The notes: a model not told the origin generated them from the sequence alone. A stretch of 64,000 bases of DNA from Agrocybe praecox (GCA_964017145.1 OZ024847.1:2418001-2482000), one strand, 5' to 3'. Counted from the first letter of the stretch, positions 9,607-19,462 are shown. Numbers and translations are program-made.

Positions 9607-11273
9607 AGTGAATTCGACTCTGAAAGTGGCGAGTCCGACGACTCTGAAAGTGGGGAATCCAATGATGACAATGTCCGAATACCAAAAGACATTCCCTTCG
9701 GCCCCAGGGGCAGTGTTGGCGTCGGCAACAAAGTCCCTGCCATGAAAAGGACTTCTTGTGCTCAGAAGTTGGACTCTGAGAGCAACAGCGGCACTGCGGA
9801 TGGAAAGGAGGACCCAGGGGAAGAGAGCGAGCAGCAAGCTTACTTTTCGGATGGTGCAGACGACACTGGTGGAGCTGCTGTTGCGAAAATAATGTCCGAT
9901 TACGAGGATGATAGAGCTGTTACCACGAATGGTGCCGTTTCCTACAGCGAATCCGACTTGGACGATCCGGAAGATGTCGTCGAAGTCCCTTTCATAAAAA
10001 GGACTTCCTCCCACAAATTCGACGACAAAGCTGCCACAATGAAACACCACTCCTCCGATAGAACCGATATGGACGTTTCAGACGATGTCGGAAACAATAC
10101 TGGTTGTCAGCTGGGATCTGAGTCCGAGGGAGGTGAAGAAAATAGTCGTAAGCCAGTGGTTGCCAAAGAGCGGAATTTTGGACTCGGGATATCAGATTCC
10201 GGTGCGAGCATGTGTGGTTAAGAGTGTCATTTTTCTTCTGATTATTTTAAGAAAACAGACGAAAGCATGGTCTTGATTGACGAACTGTGTCCTCATCAAA
10301 AAAGTGGGAGGAAAGGTAATAATAAATTTCCTCCTCAACTATATTATTGTTGAGCGTATATCTGGCACTGAACAAAATTCCCTAGTGCGAAGACGAAAAA
10401 GAAAAAGGACCCACCGTGAAGATCAGAGAAAGAGTGAGCTTCTCTTTTATTATGTGGGGATACCCTAAATCGTCTAATTGAAAAATAGGGAGAAGGAAGA
10501 ATTACGTCGATGAGGACGTTGATAGCTACTCTTCGGAATCCGACGAAGAGGAGCCGCTGTATCGTTCGTTGTCCTCAAGTGAGAAAAAATGGTGGAACAG
10601 TGAGCACCTTCTACCAAGCGTTATTGTTATTGGTGATTTAGTAACTGGTCATAAAGAAAAAGGTGCCGCAGCAATAAAGGACTTTCAAGAAACAGGCCAA
10701 CCATTTCCTGATATTATCGTGTCAATGATTCATCGTGATCAAACTTACCTGCCCCAGATAGCGACGACTTCCAGAGCGGTTGCCCTAATGGCTTTGCGCA
10801 GCAGGCTCGGGAACTTTACCTGCTTGTATCACTACCTCAAGGATAAGCGTTGCAACAAATCGGAACGAATGGAACGGAAATACAAGATTACGGGGAAGCC
10901 AGGCGAACAAAAATATGCGCGCTCAAAACAAGAAATAGTGACTTTGGCGCCCGGCATCATGAATTGCGGATGCACCGTCGAGAGCGCACTATGGGACCTA
11001 TTCATATGGAAAACATGGTTTGTAAAAGAGCGGGTGAATGGTTCGGAAGTCGTGGAATCTCTCGAAGATGCACTTCTGGAGCCCCGTATTCGAACATTCA
11101 TAATCCACGCATGGAAGCGAGAGGGCTTCAAACTTGATGATATCTACACCAATGGGTTAACTGAAGTCGGCAACAAAAGGCGCGTCACAAAAAGGCGCTT
11201 GGATAATTTATTGGAAACTTACAACTCTCTTTCGAATGACCACCAAGCCACTTTAGTGCTTGATGATTATTGA
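9607..11273 (+). CDS. Unknown protein, acidic N-terminus, basic patch and CGC-motif C-terminal domain (family member A)
   Basis: I do not recognise this gene. Readable segments are an acidic, Ser/Asp/Glu-rich part (9607-10218, with repeated SESGESD-like text), a short exon around 10250-10315, a basic exon with RRRKRKRTHREDQR that could be a nuclear localisation signal (about 10382-10432), and a last exon from about 10490 to the stop at 11271-11273. An intron of GTGAGC...AATAG (10433-10489) fits. The junction near 10219 could not be resolved in frame, so either an intron is misplaced or there is a lesion. The C-terminal domain contains MNCGCTVESALWDLFIWK, a pattern shared with the genes ending at 21629 and 29073. 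There is no start codon upstream of 9607 in frame, and the KDZ flank abuts it, so the 5' end may have been lost to transposon insertion. Confidence 0.5.
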
Positions 11274-12455
11274 ACGGGCATCGGTTTTTTAGTGTGCCAA
11301 GGGTGCTCGAGCGTGGCATGCTCCTGGCACACTTGACAATTTACTATTCCTATGTATTTATGTAACTTGAATGTTAATGAAGTATACTGGCCTGTAAGCT
11401 ATACCACGAGTCTCATTCAACGTTGTACTGTCACTGGTATGTGGAATACAGATTTTTACTTTTGTATGGACCGTGGGAATTTCGACTTGTTATTATATTA
11501 TTATAATTTCACTCTGTAGAGCGAAGTATAGGGTGGAAAAGTCTTGTAGAGACGTAATATATATCTCCCCACCTCACGTAGTTCGTACTATTATTTTGAG
11601 GGCCATTCACTGCGACCTTGACCTACTAAGACATCTTCACGGCACTTTATGACCTTTGGGAACTGTTTTGAAGAATCGAGTTGTTTCAAATTTGCAGTTT
11701 TCTAGACCCGTGACAGGCCGTTATATGGGGTGTTGAGCAAATTTTGTATTTTACTGACCTGAGTGTGCAGTAAAATGCAATATATCACGATCACGAATGG
11801 TTGTAAAATACACTGCCATGTTGCACTGCCTTGATGCACGCTCGTGCACTTGGGCACACGCTGCCAAATTTTTGGCAGGCTCGTCAGAATCGCACGCTTA
11901 TGGACAGATCTATAGAGACACCTAGTGGTACCGGTTCTTTGCTTGGCGTAGCCCTTCTGCTGCAGGTCCGAAATTCTGAAATTTGATACTGGTACAGCTC
12001 AAGTAAATTACGTCAAGCACATTGTGGCACATCAGTTATTGATCCTAGATACATGATACCGACGCTCTGCTGAGTTGCTAATGTGTACAGGTAATATTTT
12101 TCGCACTATAATACAGGTGCCCTAAGTTAACTGCCGGGTTCTAGTATGTACAGGCCTAATTTCCACTAATCATATCATCATGTTCGTACAATTTAACATG
12201 GTGACAGAAAGATCATAATCATGCAAGTGTTATATACTTCTCTTACTTCTCTTACTCTAAGCCTCTAAGCTTGCAGCAAGCGTGCAAAATTACTTTGATG
12301 TGCTCTTTGCACGCTAAAAGTCGGAAACGTGCATAAGCGCGGCACGCTCCGGCACACCGATTTCTGTTGGCCCTTATTAAACGGGTATCTGGATGGGTGT
12401 ACATATCTCAAATGAATGAATTACGATTGCATTGAATTTTGTCATGGTATGAAAT
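11274..12455. other. Intergenic, possible degenerate TIR element with GTGTGCC motifs
   Basis: There is no coding signal over 1.2 kb. A stretch with GTGTGCC and GAGCGTGGC at 11300-11335 is loosely mirrored by GGCACGCTCCGGCACAC at 12341-12357. Further GTGCAC or GGCAC motifs lie between them (11830-11885). This could be an old non-autonomous element of about 1.06 kb, but no target duplication is visible and the arms are short and imperfect. Confidence 0.25.
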
Positions 12456-12816
12456 TGTTACGACACAAGCCGTTTCGTATGTGTACAACTCCCAGAGTTT
12501 ACACTGAAGAAGGCTATAGTCGTAGGTTCTTAGTTCTTCGTTCGAGTTTCGAGTAATGAAACTGTAGTATTCTCAAGAACTAGTTAAAGAACAAGAGAAC
12601 AATCGTACTACGTATTTATAAGTAAAGGACACGAGGAATGGGCACAGTAAAGGTGCGGTAAACATTCGTAAGAAATGAGGAAAGAGCACCATAACGGTGC
12701 GGTGATCGTTCGATAAGAAACACACTATGAAGGTGTGGTAGTCGTTCGGTGAAGGCGAGGTGATGAAACAGTTAAAGAAAATGAAAAAGAGTCGGCTAGC
12801 GCGTGTGTTCGTAACA
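12456..12816 (-). repeat. 3' LTR (361 bp)
   Basis: The copy is identical to the right-hand LTR except T/C at 12505, A/G at 12664, A/G at 12691 and C/T at 12743. All four are CpG in one LTR and TpG or CpA in the other. The ends are TG...CA. The left flank GAAAT is the target duplication. Confidence 0.97.
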
Positions 12817-12829
12817 TTACCCCCGTTCT
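12817..12829 (-). promoter_or_regulatory. Polypurine tract of the Ty3 element
   Basis: Read on the minus strand, the sequence just before the 3' LTR is GAACGGGGGTAAT. A short purine-rich run next to the LTR is where plus-strand DNA synthesis starts in this class of element. It is short and interrupted, so the exact primer is inferred. Confidence 0.55.
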
Positions 12830-12974
12830 AGATCGAAGATTCCAGATTCGATTAGAATTGGTGGGATTGGTAAGGACAATCTCGCCTGAGATGTCCGGTT
12901 CGTCGGCAGTTGTAACATGTCGGGGTTGCGTTTCTTCGGGGTCGAGGTCGAAGGGTGTATGGATGAGGTAGTCC

Positions 12975-14158
12975 TCAAAATTGTCGAGGACCATTTGGTG
13001 GTACTATGGTTTGTCGTGGTTCGGAAGGTCGTCGATCCTGTTGTCGTTGTGGTAGGTAAGGCGGCGGGAGTTCGTTGTCGATTATGGGTGTAGGTTCTGT
13101 TCGAGTTTCATTGCTATGTGTTCCAGATGCGTCGGTGCCAACGTGGCTGGGGAATAGAGTGCGAAGGAACTGTCGATGATTTAGTGGACGAGTTGGTGTT
13201 TCAGAAAGTCTTGCTAGTCGTCTGAAGGTCCCGATGTCGAGAATAGAGGGAATCGATTCTGGTTGTCGTTCAGGTTCGGGTCGTGGTTCATCGGGTTCTT
13301 CGTTGTGTTGGTCGACGATGATAAATGGAACAGAGGGGGTTCGACTAGGGTTCGGATCAGGAGTTTCTTCGTTGATGACGTTCTTCGGGGGGGTTCGTAC
13401 GTAGATGTCGGTGTCGTCGTCTGGGGAGGGTTCCCTTGTGTCAGGGAAGGTGATGGGGTTCGTCGGATGTCCGGATGGGTAAGGAGAGGGTACGTTCCCT
13501 CGGATCGGTCGGTGTTCGTTGGCATAATAGGCCCTTCGTTGTTCCCAGAAATTCTGGGTATGGTTGCCTAAACCTTCCCAACAAAGAGCGTCGAGACGAA
13601 GGGCAGCGAGTCTTCGGAGTTCGTTTAAATGTTTTGTTTGTTGGTGGATTTCGTTTTCGATGTCAAGGAGAGTGGCCAGGGAGTCGTTGTATCGATTTAG
13701 AGGAGCGACTAGGTCAAAAAGAGCTTGCCGGTCAAGGAAACTTTGAGAGGAATGATGGAATTCGGTGTAACCGATGACGAAGTTGTTCTGTGCGTTGTAT
13801 TGGGCCATGGTAAGATCGAGAGGATGATTTAGTAGTAAAGCGAGTATCGTTGGTAGTGGATTCGGTTCTGGGTTGTAAAGACAGGAATCATCCTGCTTAT
13901 ATGTTCTTCTTTGATCGATTCGAGTTTGGGTATGAACTTCTTGAATGGGATTCTTCGGTTCTTGCGTTTGCATGGAGGTGGGAGTGGAAACTCCTTGTCG
14001 AATATCAGGCTGACTTGCCTTGCTTTAGACGTGTGGTGGAGTGTCCGCGTTTCAGTGATCCAATCGGAGAGAAGGGTCGAAGTTCTAAATGAAAAAGGGT
14101 CGTCTTCCAGTTGTTCGTGAAACAGTGATAAGTTTTTGAGGTTCAGTTCGTCGTGCAT
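12975..14158 (-). CDS. Post-Pol open reading frames of the Ty3 element, unknown function
   Basis: Two overlapping frames follow pol: 13829-14158 (109 aa, basic) and 12975-13973 (332 aa). The larger probably starts at an internal Met (MAQYNAQNNFVIGYTEF, codon near 13808), just after the first frame stops. Its first half is helical, with text such as HHSSQSFLDRQALFDLVAPL and SLATLLDIENEIHQQ. Its second half is Pro-rich and acidic and carries ELPPPYLP, a PPxY motif of the kind bound by WW domains of NEDD4-type ligases. There is no transmembrane segment or signal peptide, so it is not a typical envelope protein. The two frames may be joined by splicing. Some fungal chromoviruses carry such extra frames, but I cannot name a family. 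Confidence 0.6.
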
Positions 14159-14198
14159 GGTAAACGTGTGTCGTGGTTCGAGGTGTGAGGTGTTCGTT

Positions 14199-17100
14199 TT
14201 AGCGAGTGATAGGAAGTCCGTTCCGTTTTTGGTATTCGTTCAAAATCTTTCGTCCGGTTGATCCGAACATCTCTTGGGGTTCCCATGAATTGTTGCTGAC
14301 GGAGTAACCGGCCCATTTGACGAGGTATTTATATTTTTGGGGTTTTCCTTTCTGGGGTCGTCCTTGTTTTCGGTGTGATTTGATCGCTTCGATTTCGTAA
14401 TGTTCTTCTTCGTTAATGATTTCCGGAGGTGGTTCCGGGAAATTGGGTCCATAGGTTTCGTTTTCGGTATAGGGCATGAGGAGGGAGGCGTGAAATACGT
14501 TGTGAATCCTCCAGTTCTTTGGTAGTTCAAGTTTGAAGGACAGGGGTCCTTTAATTTCCGTGATTTTAAAGGGTCCTTCTCTCTTCGGCGAGAGTTTCTT
14601 GTTGCTTCGTGTTTTCAAGTTTCTAGAATCGAGCCAGACTTTCTGTCCGAGTTTGAAGGTGATTGGTTTTCCTTTTCTTCTGGCAAGTATTCGTGCTCGT
14701 GCTAGTTCGTGTGCCACGTGGGCTTCTTCTCGATCTCGTGCGAGATTCTTCAATCTTTCTTCCACGGAGGGAAACTTCGTGTTTTCGAAGGTCGTTGGTA
14801 TGGCTAGGGGTTCAATTCCTAGCATCAAAGCAAATGGTGACTTCTGTCTATCTGAGTGTTGTCTGTCGTTATGCGTGAATTCAAGCGTGGGGAGAGCGTC
14901 CTTCCACGTTTCGGGGTTCGCAGAACAAAATATCGCGATATACGCTTCGATTTCTTGGTTGAATCTTTCAGTGGTTCCATCGGCCTGTGGATGATAGGCG
15001 GTCGTCAGTTTTGATTCGATTCCTAGTTGTTTTAGGAGTTCTCTGAATGCTTTCGCGGCGAATTGCGGTCCTCTGTCGGAGATCATTGAGTCCGGCAGTC
15101 CAAATCGTTTGTAAAGGTGTTCGATCAGGAGCTTTCCTGCTTCTTCTTCTGTCAAGGTTTTCGAGCAGGGGATGAAAATTGCCCCCTTCGTAAGTCCGTG
15201 GTCCACCACGGATAAGATCGAGTCGTACCCATCGATTTCGGGTAAATCGGTGATCATATCCATAGAGCAGTTTGCAAACGGTCTGTTCGATTTCGCGCCT
15301 TTGATGGGTTGGAAGGCGGGTTTCGTTGGATTTCTGTTGATTTTGAATTGTTGACAAGATCCGCATCCTTTCACGTAGTTCTTTACGAACATACGCATTC
15401 CGGGCCACCAATAATGTTTTCTGATGGCATTAAAGGTTTCTATTTCTCCGGGGTGTCCGGCGGTCATCGTATCGTGGTAACTCTTCACGATAGTTCTTCT
15501 GAGTTCTGCGTCGTTGGGAATATAGTTTTTCCCTTGGTAGAAGAGTATGTTCTTTCCCTGGAAGTCTTCTACCGTCCAGTCGGCGAGTTTGTTATGGAGT
15601 TCGGTCGGTCCGGTTTCTAGCAAGAGTTTTATCGCATTTGCTGCGTCTAGATCGAGTTTATCAGAGTTCGCGATTCTTTCTTGAAGTTCGGTGTCAATTA
15701 AATTGACAAACAAGTTCTCTGGGAGTAGGATCTTGTTTTCGTTGTCGTGGTCCTCTTCGGGACATAAGTCTGGTCTTCTGGATAATGCGTCTGATTGCAC
15801 CATCTTCGTTCCTGGGGTGTGTACGAGTTTGATATTGAACTCTGAGAGGTATAAGGACCAGCGTGCTTGTCTTCTGTTCAATTTCTGGGCGCTTCTGAAA
15901 TATGTTAGGTTCTTGTGATCAGATAGAATGGTTGTTTCGAAGGAGGATCCTTGGATGTAATGTCTCCATTCTTGTAGAGCTCGGATGATCGCTAGGAGTT
16001 CTCTGTCGTAGATTTCGTAGTTTCGTTCGGGTTCATTAAAGGTTTTCGATATGAAGGCGCAAGGATGGCGGTTTCCATTGTTATCTAACTGGGTGAGTAC
16101 TGCCCCTGATGCGTATTTTGATGCGTCGGATTCAATTTGGAAAGGTTTCGTAGCGTCGGGCATCATTAGTACGGGTTCTTCAGTGAATTTCCGTTTGAGG
16201 GAATCGAACGCTTTTTGGGCATGATCGTTCCAAACGAATGATTTTCCTTTTTGAAGGAGTTCATTTAGAGGTTTGGCAAGGTCAGAGTATCTTCGAATAA
16301 ACTTTCTGTAAAAGTTTCCAAATCCTAGAAAGGACCGTACTTGTTTTACGGTTTTCGGGATTGGCCATTCGCTGATTCCTTTCAATTTTGTCGGGTCCAT
16401 AGAGATTTTTCCTTCTTCGATGATCATTCCGAGGTAGTCAATTTTGGTTTTTGCAAACTCGCATTTCTCGGGTTTGAGAAAGAGATCGTTTTCTTGAAGG
16501 CGTTGGAGTACCTTTCGGGTGATTTCGTCGAGTTTCTTTTTGTCTTTCGAGAAGATAAGAATGTCGTCCATGTAGACTACGATCAGTCCTTCGGAAATCA
16601 TGTCTTTGAAAATGTGGTCCATCATTGCTTGGAAGGTAGCCGGGGAGTTGCACATTCCAAAGAACATAACAGTGGGTTTGAATAATCCTCGGTTAGTTTT
16701 GAAGGCGGCTTTCCATTCGTCTCCTTTTTTGATTCGAATATTGTTGTATCCCCATCGGACGTCCATTTTAGTGAAAAATTTAGCTCCTTTGAGCTTGTCC
16801 AATAGTTCGGAAATGAGAGGCAGAGGATACGCATTCTTGACAGTCCATTCATTCAGGTAACGATAGTCTTGGCAGGGCCTTAGTTTTCCGTCTTTTTTTG
16901 ATACGAAGAAAAATGGTGAGGCCATTGGTGATTTCGACGGTCGAATATATCCTTTGGCCAGTTGTTCGTCTAGGAAGGTATCTAACTCCTTCGTTTCTTG
17001 TGGGGTGAGGTTATACGATTTGAAGGATTTAGGTTCGAACCCTTCCTTCGTTTCGATTTTATGGTCCCAAGGTTTCGATGTGGGGAAGCGGTTCGAAGCT

Positions 17101-17795
17101 TCTTCATCGAACACTTTGAGGAATTCGTGGAATTGTTTCGGGACGATTTCCTTCGTTGGTTTCTTTATTTTGACTTCTTCGTGTTTCTGTGCAAGGGTTT
17201 GGGAGGCGGTGGTTTTCGCTCTGATCCATTCGGGTTCGGGAACTTCTCCGTCAATGAATCGGAGGAGGAGGTCGAGATCATTCTCTTCTTCTATCTTGAA
17301 CTCTTTTCTTGGTTTAGTCTTCTTCACGAAGATTCTTCGGGTTTCTTGGGTTTTGACTCTCCAAGAGACGTGACCGGTCTCCCAGTCGATGATCGGGTTG
17401 TTTTCTCGGAACCAAGGTAATCCGAGGATGATTTTTTGTCGTCCTAGTCCAGTGCAGTAGAAGGATTCCCATTTGGTTCTCCCGCCGACGGTCATGAGGA
17501 TTTTGACATAATGAGTGATTGTTCCTTTTTTGTTAAGGGTTCCGTCCACGTTATAAACATCGAGTGCCTTTTTCAGGGCTATTTTCGGAATTTTTAATTT
17601 CCGACGATATTCTTCATCAATGAATTTGCCGGATGCTCCGGTATCGGCGAGTGCTTCGGTTTGTTCGGCGATTTTTGACGTACTTGTGGTAAAAGAAATC
17701 GGAATGTATAGAGATTTTTTATCTATGCGAGCGACAAGTACGTGTGAAATATTAAAAGAGGGAGAGACTGACGCCGGGGCAGATCTCCCTTTCAA
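14199..17795 (-). CDS. pol: Pol polyprotein: protease, reverse transcriptase, RNase H, integrase, chromodomain
   Basis: The frame is 1198 residues. The aspartic protease site DTGAS is at residues 51-55. Reverse transcriptase runs from about 240 to 470, with FTKMDVRWGYNN (motif A, Asp 345) and YMDD at 408-411. RNase H follows, with FQIESDASKYASGAVL. The integrase has a zinc motif (H...H...CGSCQQ) and DDE residues seen in the VVDHGLTKG, ISDRGPQF and TTERFNQE blocks. A C-terminal chromodomain (YLVKWAGYSVSNNSWEP) fits targeting to methylated histone H3. The frame opens exactly where a -1 shift from the end of gag would enter it (TTG at 17795), so it is most likely made as Gag-Pol by frameshifting, not from its own start. 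All catalytic residues are present. Confidence 0.95.
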   Translation of the reverse strand: MKGRSAPASVSPSFNISHVLVARIDKKSLYIPISFTTSTSKIAEQTEALADTGASGKFIDEEYRRKLKIPKIALKKALDVYNVDGTLNKKGTITHYVKILMTVGGRTKWESFYCTGLGRQKIILGLPWFRENNPIIDWETGHVSWRVKTQETRRIFVKKTKPRKEFKIEEENDLDLLLRFIDGEVPEPEWIRAKTTASQTLAQKHEEVKIKKPTKEIVPKQFHEFLKVFDEEASNRFPTSKPWDHKIETKEGFEPKSFKSYNLTPQETKELDTFLDEQLAKGYIRPSKSPMASPFFFVSKKDGKLRPCQDYRYLNEWTVKNAYPLPLISELLDKLKGAKFFTKMDVRWGYNNIRIKKGDEWKAAFKTNRGLFKPTVMFFGMCNSPATFQAMMDHIFKDMISEGLIVVYMDDILIFSKDKKKLDEITRKVLQRLQENDLFLKPEKCEFAKTKIDYLGMIIEEGKISMDPTKLKGISEWPIPKTVKQVRSFLGFGNFYRKFIRRYSDLAKPLNELLQKGKSFVWNDHAQKAFDSLKRKFTEEPVLMMPDATKPFQIESDASKYASGAVLTQLDNNGNRHPCAFISKTFNEPERNYEIYDRELLAIIRALQEWRHYIQGSSFETTILSDHKNLTYFRSAQKLNRRQARWSLYLSEFNIKLVHTPGTKMVQSDALSRRPDLCPEEDHDNENKILLPENLFVNLIDTELQERIANSDKLDLDAANAIKLLLETGPTELHNKLADWTVEDFQGKNILFYQGKNYIPNDAELRRTIVKSYHDTMTAGHPGEIETFNAIRKHYWWPGMRMFVKNYVKGCGSCQQFKINRNPTKPAFQPIKGAKSNRPFANCSMDMITDLPEIDGYDSILSVVDHGLTKGAIFIPCSKTLTEEEAGKLLIEHLYKRFGLPDSMISDRGPQFAAKAFRELLKQLGIESKLTTAYHPQADGTTERFNQEIEAYIAIFCSANPETWKDALPTLEFTHNDRQHSDRQKSPFALMLGIEPLAIPTTFENTKFPSVEERLKNLARDREEAHVAHELARARILARRKGKPITFKLGQKVWLDSRNLKTRSNKKLSPKREGPFKITEIKGPLSFKLELPKNWRIHNVFHASLLMPYTENETYGPNFPEPPPEIINEEEHYEIEAIKSHRKQGRPQKGKPQKYKYLVKWAGYSVSNNSWEPQEMFGSTGRKILNEYQKRNGLPITR

Positions 17796-17801
17796 AAACC
17801 C
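17792..17801 (-). promoter_or_regulatory. Predicted -1 ribosomal frameshift site GGGTTTT before gag stop
   Basis: On the minus strand, gag ends GCG GGT TTT TGA. The heptamer G GGT TTT (17801-17795) fits the X XXY YYZ rule for -1 slippage. After the shift the next codon is TTG at 17795-17793, which is the first codon of the open pol frame. The heptamer directly abuts the stop codon. Whether a stimulatory structure follows was not tested. Confidence 0.7.
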
Positions 17802-18910
17802 GCTTCTTCTTCTCCTTCTTCTTCTGCTACCGTGCCCTCCATGTCTTCTGCTTCGAAAGCGGAAAGGAGGACTTGCTTCCTTTCTTCGGCGGTCATGGCT
17901 CGAATTTGTGAGGTGATGTCTTTTGCGGAAGACTTCTTGTGGTTGTTGTTGTTGCCGTTGCGAGGGTTGTTGCCTCGGTAGTTCGGGTTTGGGGCTTCTC
18001 GACGATTGTTGTTGGAGTTGTTGCCGTAGTTGTTGTAGGTGGGGCGAGTGCTTCGTGGTTTCGGGCAGTCTCTTGCGAGATGTCCGATTCCTTTACAATT
18101 GAAGCAGGCGCCTTTCCTCATAAGAGCGGTTCGTTCGTCGGTATCCATGGCGTCTACGTCCATAGCGTCTGGATCTCTTTCAGTTCGTCTTTGATAGTTG
18201 TTGTTTGGGAAGTAGTACTGTTTGTCTCGAGAGGTGTAGTTGTTGTTGTTGTTGTTGTTTCGATGGTTGTTCGTCGTGGCTCCTTTTTGGTTGAAGGCAG
18301 TTTCGCCTTTGGTTCGGTTAGGTGGTCCTCTGTTAAAGGCCGCACGAAGTCGACGATATTTGTTGTCGGCTTTGATGGCCGCTGCGTACCATTCGTCGAG
18401 GTTTTTTGGATCCTCGGCGAGGTCGATTCTTTCCCTGATATGTTCGGGAAGGGAGTTTTCGAAATAGGTGACGATGTTCTTTTCCTCGGTTATGTCGGCG
18501 TCGACAACGAGGTTCTTGAATTTGGCGACGTGTTCTTCTCCAGTTTCGTTTTTCATCTTGATACGTTGTAGTTCGTGTATGGCGTCTTTTTCGAGGTTGA
18601 TGCTAGAGAAGACTTTCTTTAATTCGTCGGTGAAGACGCTCCAGCTTCCATAATCGATATCCGCGGTTCCGGCTTTTCGTGCTGCTTCTTTCTTGGATGT
18701 GATGAAGGCTCTTCGCCAGGCGTTCGCGTCTGCCTTGGTGAGGTAGGTGAGGGTGAAGACGATTTTAGATTTGTCGGTTTTAAAGGATTCGGGATTTCCA
18801 GACATGTATAGGTCTAGAAGTTGGGTGAAGTCGATGAACCTCTTCTTGTCTCCGTCGTAATCGAAAGGGAGTCTGAGCCGATAGGCTTTGTCATCGACAG
18901 AGGTAGTCAT
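17792..18910 (-). CDS. gag: Gag capsid/nucleocapsid protein
   Basis: The protein is 372 residues and starts at ATG 18910. The capsid-like part (about residues 1-190) has the usual text for this family, such as WRRAFITSKKEAARK and DEWYAAAIKADNKYRRLR. One CCHC zinc knuckle, CFNCKGIGHLARDCP, lies at about residue 270. Around it are Asn/Arg-rich linkers that would bind RNA. The C-terminal tail is acidic. Gag packages the element RNA in cytoplasmic particles. The last codons GGT TTT TGA form the frameshift site leading into pol. Confidence 0.93.
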   Translation of the reverse strand: MTTSVDDKAYRLRLPFDYDGDKKRFIDFTQLLDLYMSGNPESFKTDKSKIVFTLTYLTKADANAWRRAFITSKKEAARKAGTADIDYGSWSVFTDELKKVFSSINLEKDAIHELQRIKMKNETGEEHVAKFKNLVVDADITEEKNIVTYFENSLPEHIRERIDLAEDPKNLDEWYAAAIKADNKYRRLRAAFNRGPPNRTKGETAFNQKGATTNNHRNNNNNNNYTSRDKQYYFPNNNYQRRTERDPDAMDVDAMDTDERTALMRKGACFNCKGIGHLARDCPKPRSTRPTYNNYGNNSNNNRREAPNPNYRGNNPRNGNNNNHKKSSAKDITSQIRAMTAEERKQVLLSAFEAEDMEGTVAEEEGEEEAGF

Positions 18911-19089
18911 GATGATTTTGGGAGTAACGGGAGTAGTTTTTGTGAGTGGAGAGAGTATTGGCGATGCTTCTCCGGAGGGAGGAGGGGTTTCTTCTTCTTT
19001 CTGAGTCCTTGGCGTTAGCCAAAGTTCTTCGTGTTTGGTTGGAATGGTGGGTGGTCTCTACGTTCAAGCTTGGTAGAGAGAGTTTGGTG

Positions 19090-19100
19090 AACTAGTTCTT
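19090..19100 (-). promoter_or_regulatory. Self-priming site (PBS) next to the 5' LTR
   Basis: There is no TGG-type tRNA primer site after the LTR. Instead, one base in from the LTR edge, the minus strand reads AAGAACTAGTT. This is the exact 11-base complement of AACTAGTTCTT inside the same LTR (19231 down to 19221). Tf1 and related fungal elements prime with the first 11 bases of their own RNA in this way. Confidence 0.8.
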
Positions 19101-19101
19101 T

Positions 19102-19462
19102 TGTTACGACACAAGCCGTTTCGTATGTGTACAACTCCCAGAGTTTACACCGAAGAAGGCTATAGTCGTAGGTTCTTAGTTCTTCGTTCGAGTTTCGAGT
19201 AATGAAACTGTAGTATTCTCAAGAACTAGTTAAAGAACAAGAGAACAATCGTACTACGTATTTATAAGTAAAGGACACGAGGAATGGGCACAGTAAAGGT
19301 GCGGTAAACGTTCGTAAGAAATGAGGAAAGAGCACCGTAACGGTGCGGTGATCGTTCGATAAGAAACACACTATGAAGGTGTGGTAGTTGTTCGGTGAAG
19401 GCGAGGTGATGAAACAGTTAAAGAAAATGAAAAAGAGTCGGCTAGCGCGTGTGTTCGTAACA
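19102..19462 (-). repeat. 5' LTR (361 bp)
   Basis: This is the upstream LTR for the minus-strand element. The right flank GAAAT is the target duplication. It holds the predicted promoter and RNA start. See the 3' LTR for the four differences. Confidence 0.97.
19221..19266 (-). promoter_or_regulatory. Predicted TATA box and RNA start in the 5' LTR
   Basis: If the element self-primes, its RNA must begin with AACTAGTTCTT, placing the start at 19231. A TATA box, TATAAATA on the minus strand (19266-19259), lies 28-35 bases upstream, the standard spacing. Two independent signals therefore point to the same start. Confidence 0.72.

Larger units (their letters stand above)
12456..19462 (-). mobile_element. 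Complete Ty3-type LTR retrotransposon, chromovirus, Tf1/sushi-like
   Basis: The element is 7,007 bp, flanked by a perfect 5-bp duplication GAAAT (12451-12455 and 19463-19467). The LTRs are both 361 bp, begin TGTTACG and end CGTAACA, and differ at only four positions. Transcription runs on the minus strand from the right-hand LTR. Order of parts: LTR, self-priming site, gag, pol (protease, reverse transcriptase, RNase H, integrase, chromodomain), a post-pol reading frame, a G-rich polypurine tract, LTR. Gag and pol frames are unbroken over 1,570 residues, so the copy is young and probably competent. Confidence 0.97.

Noticed and set aside
13263..13777. Plus-strand frames inside the Ty3 element (and many more at 14.5-18.6 kb)
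   Set aside because: Antisense shadows of the minus-strand gag, pol and post-pol frames.
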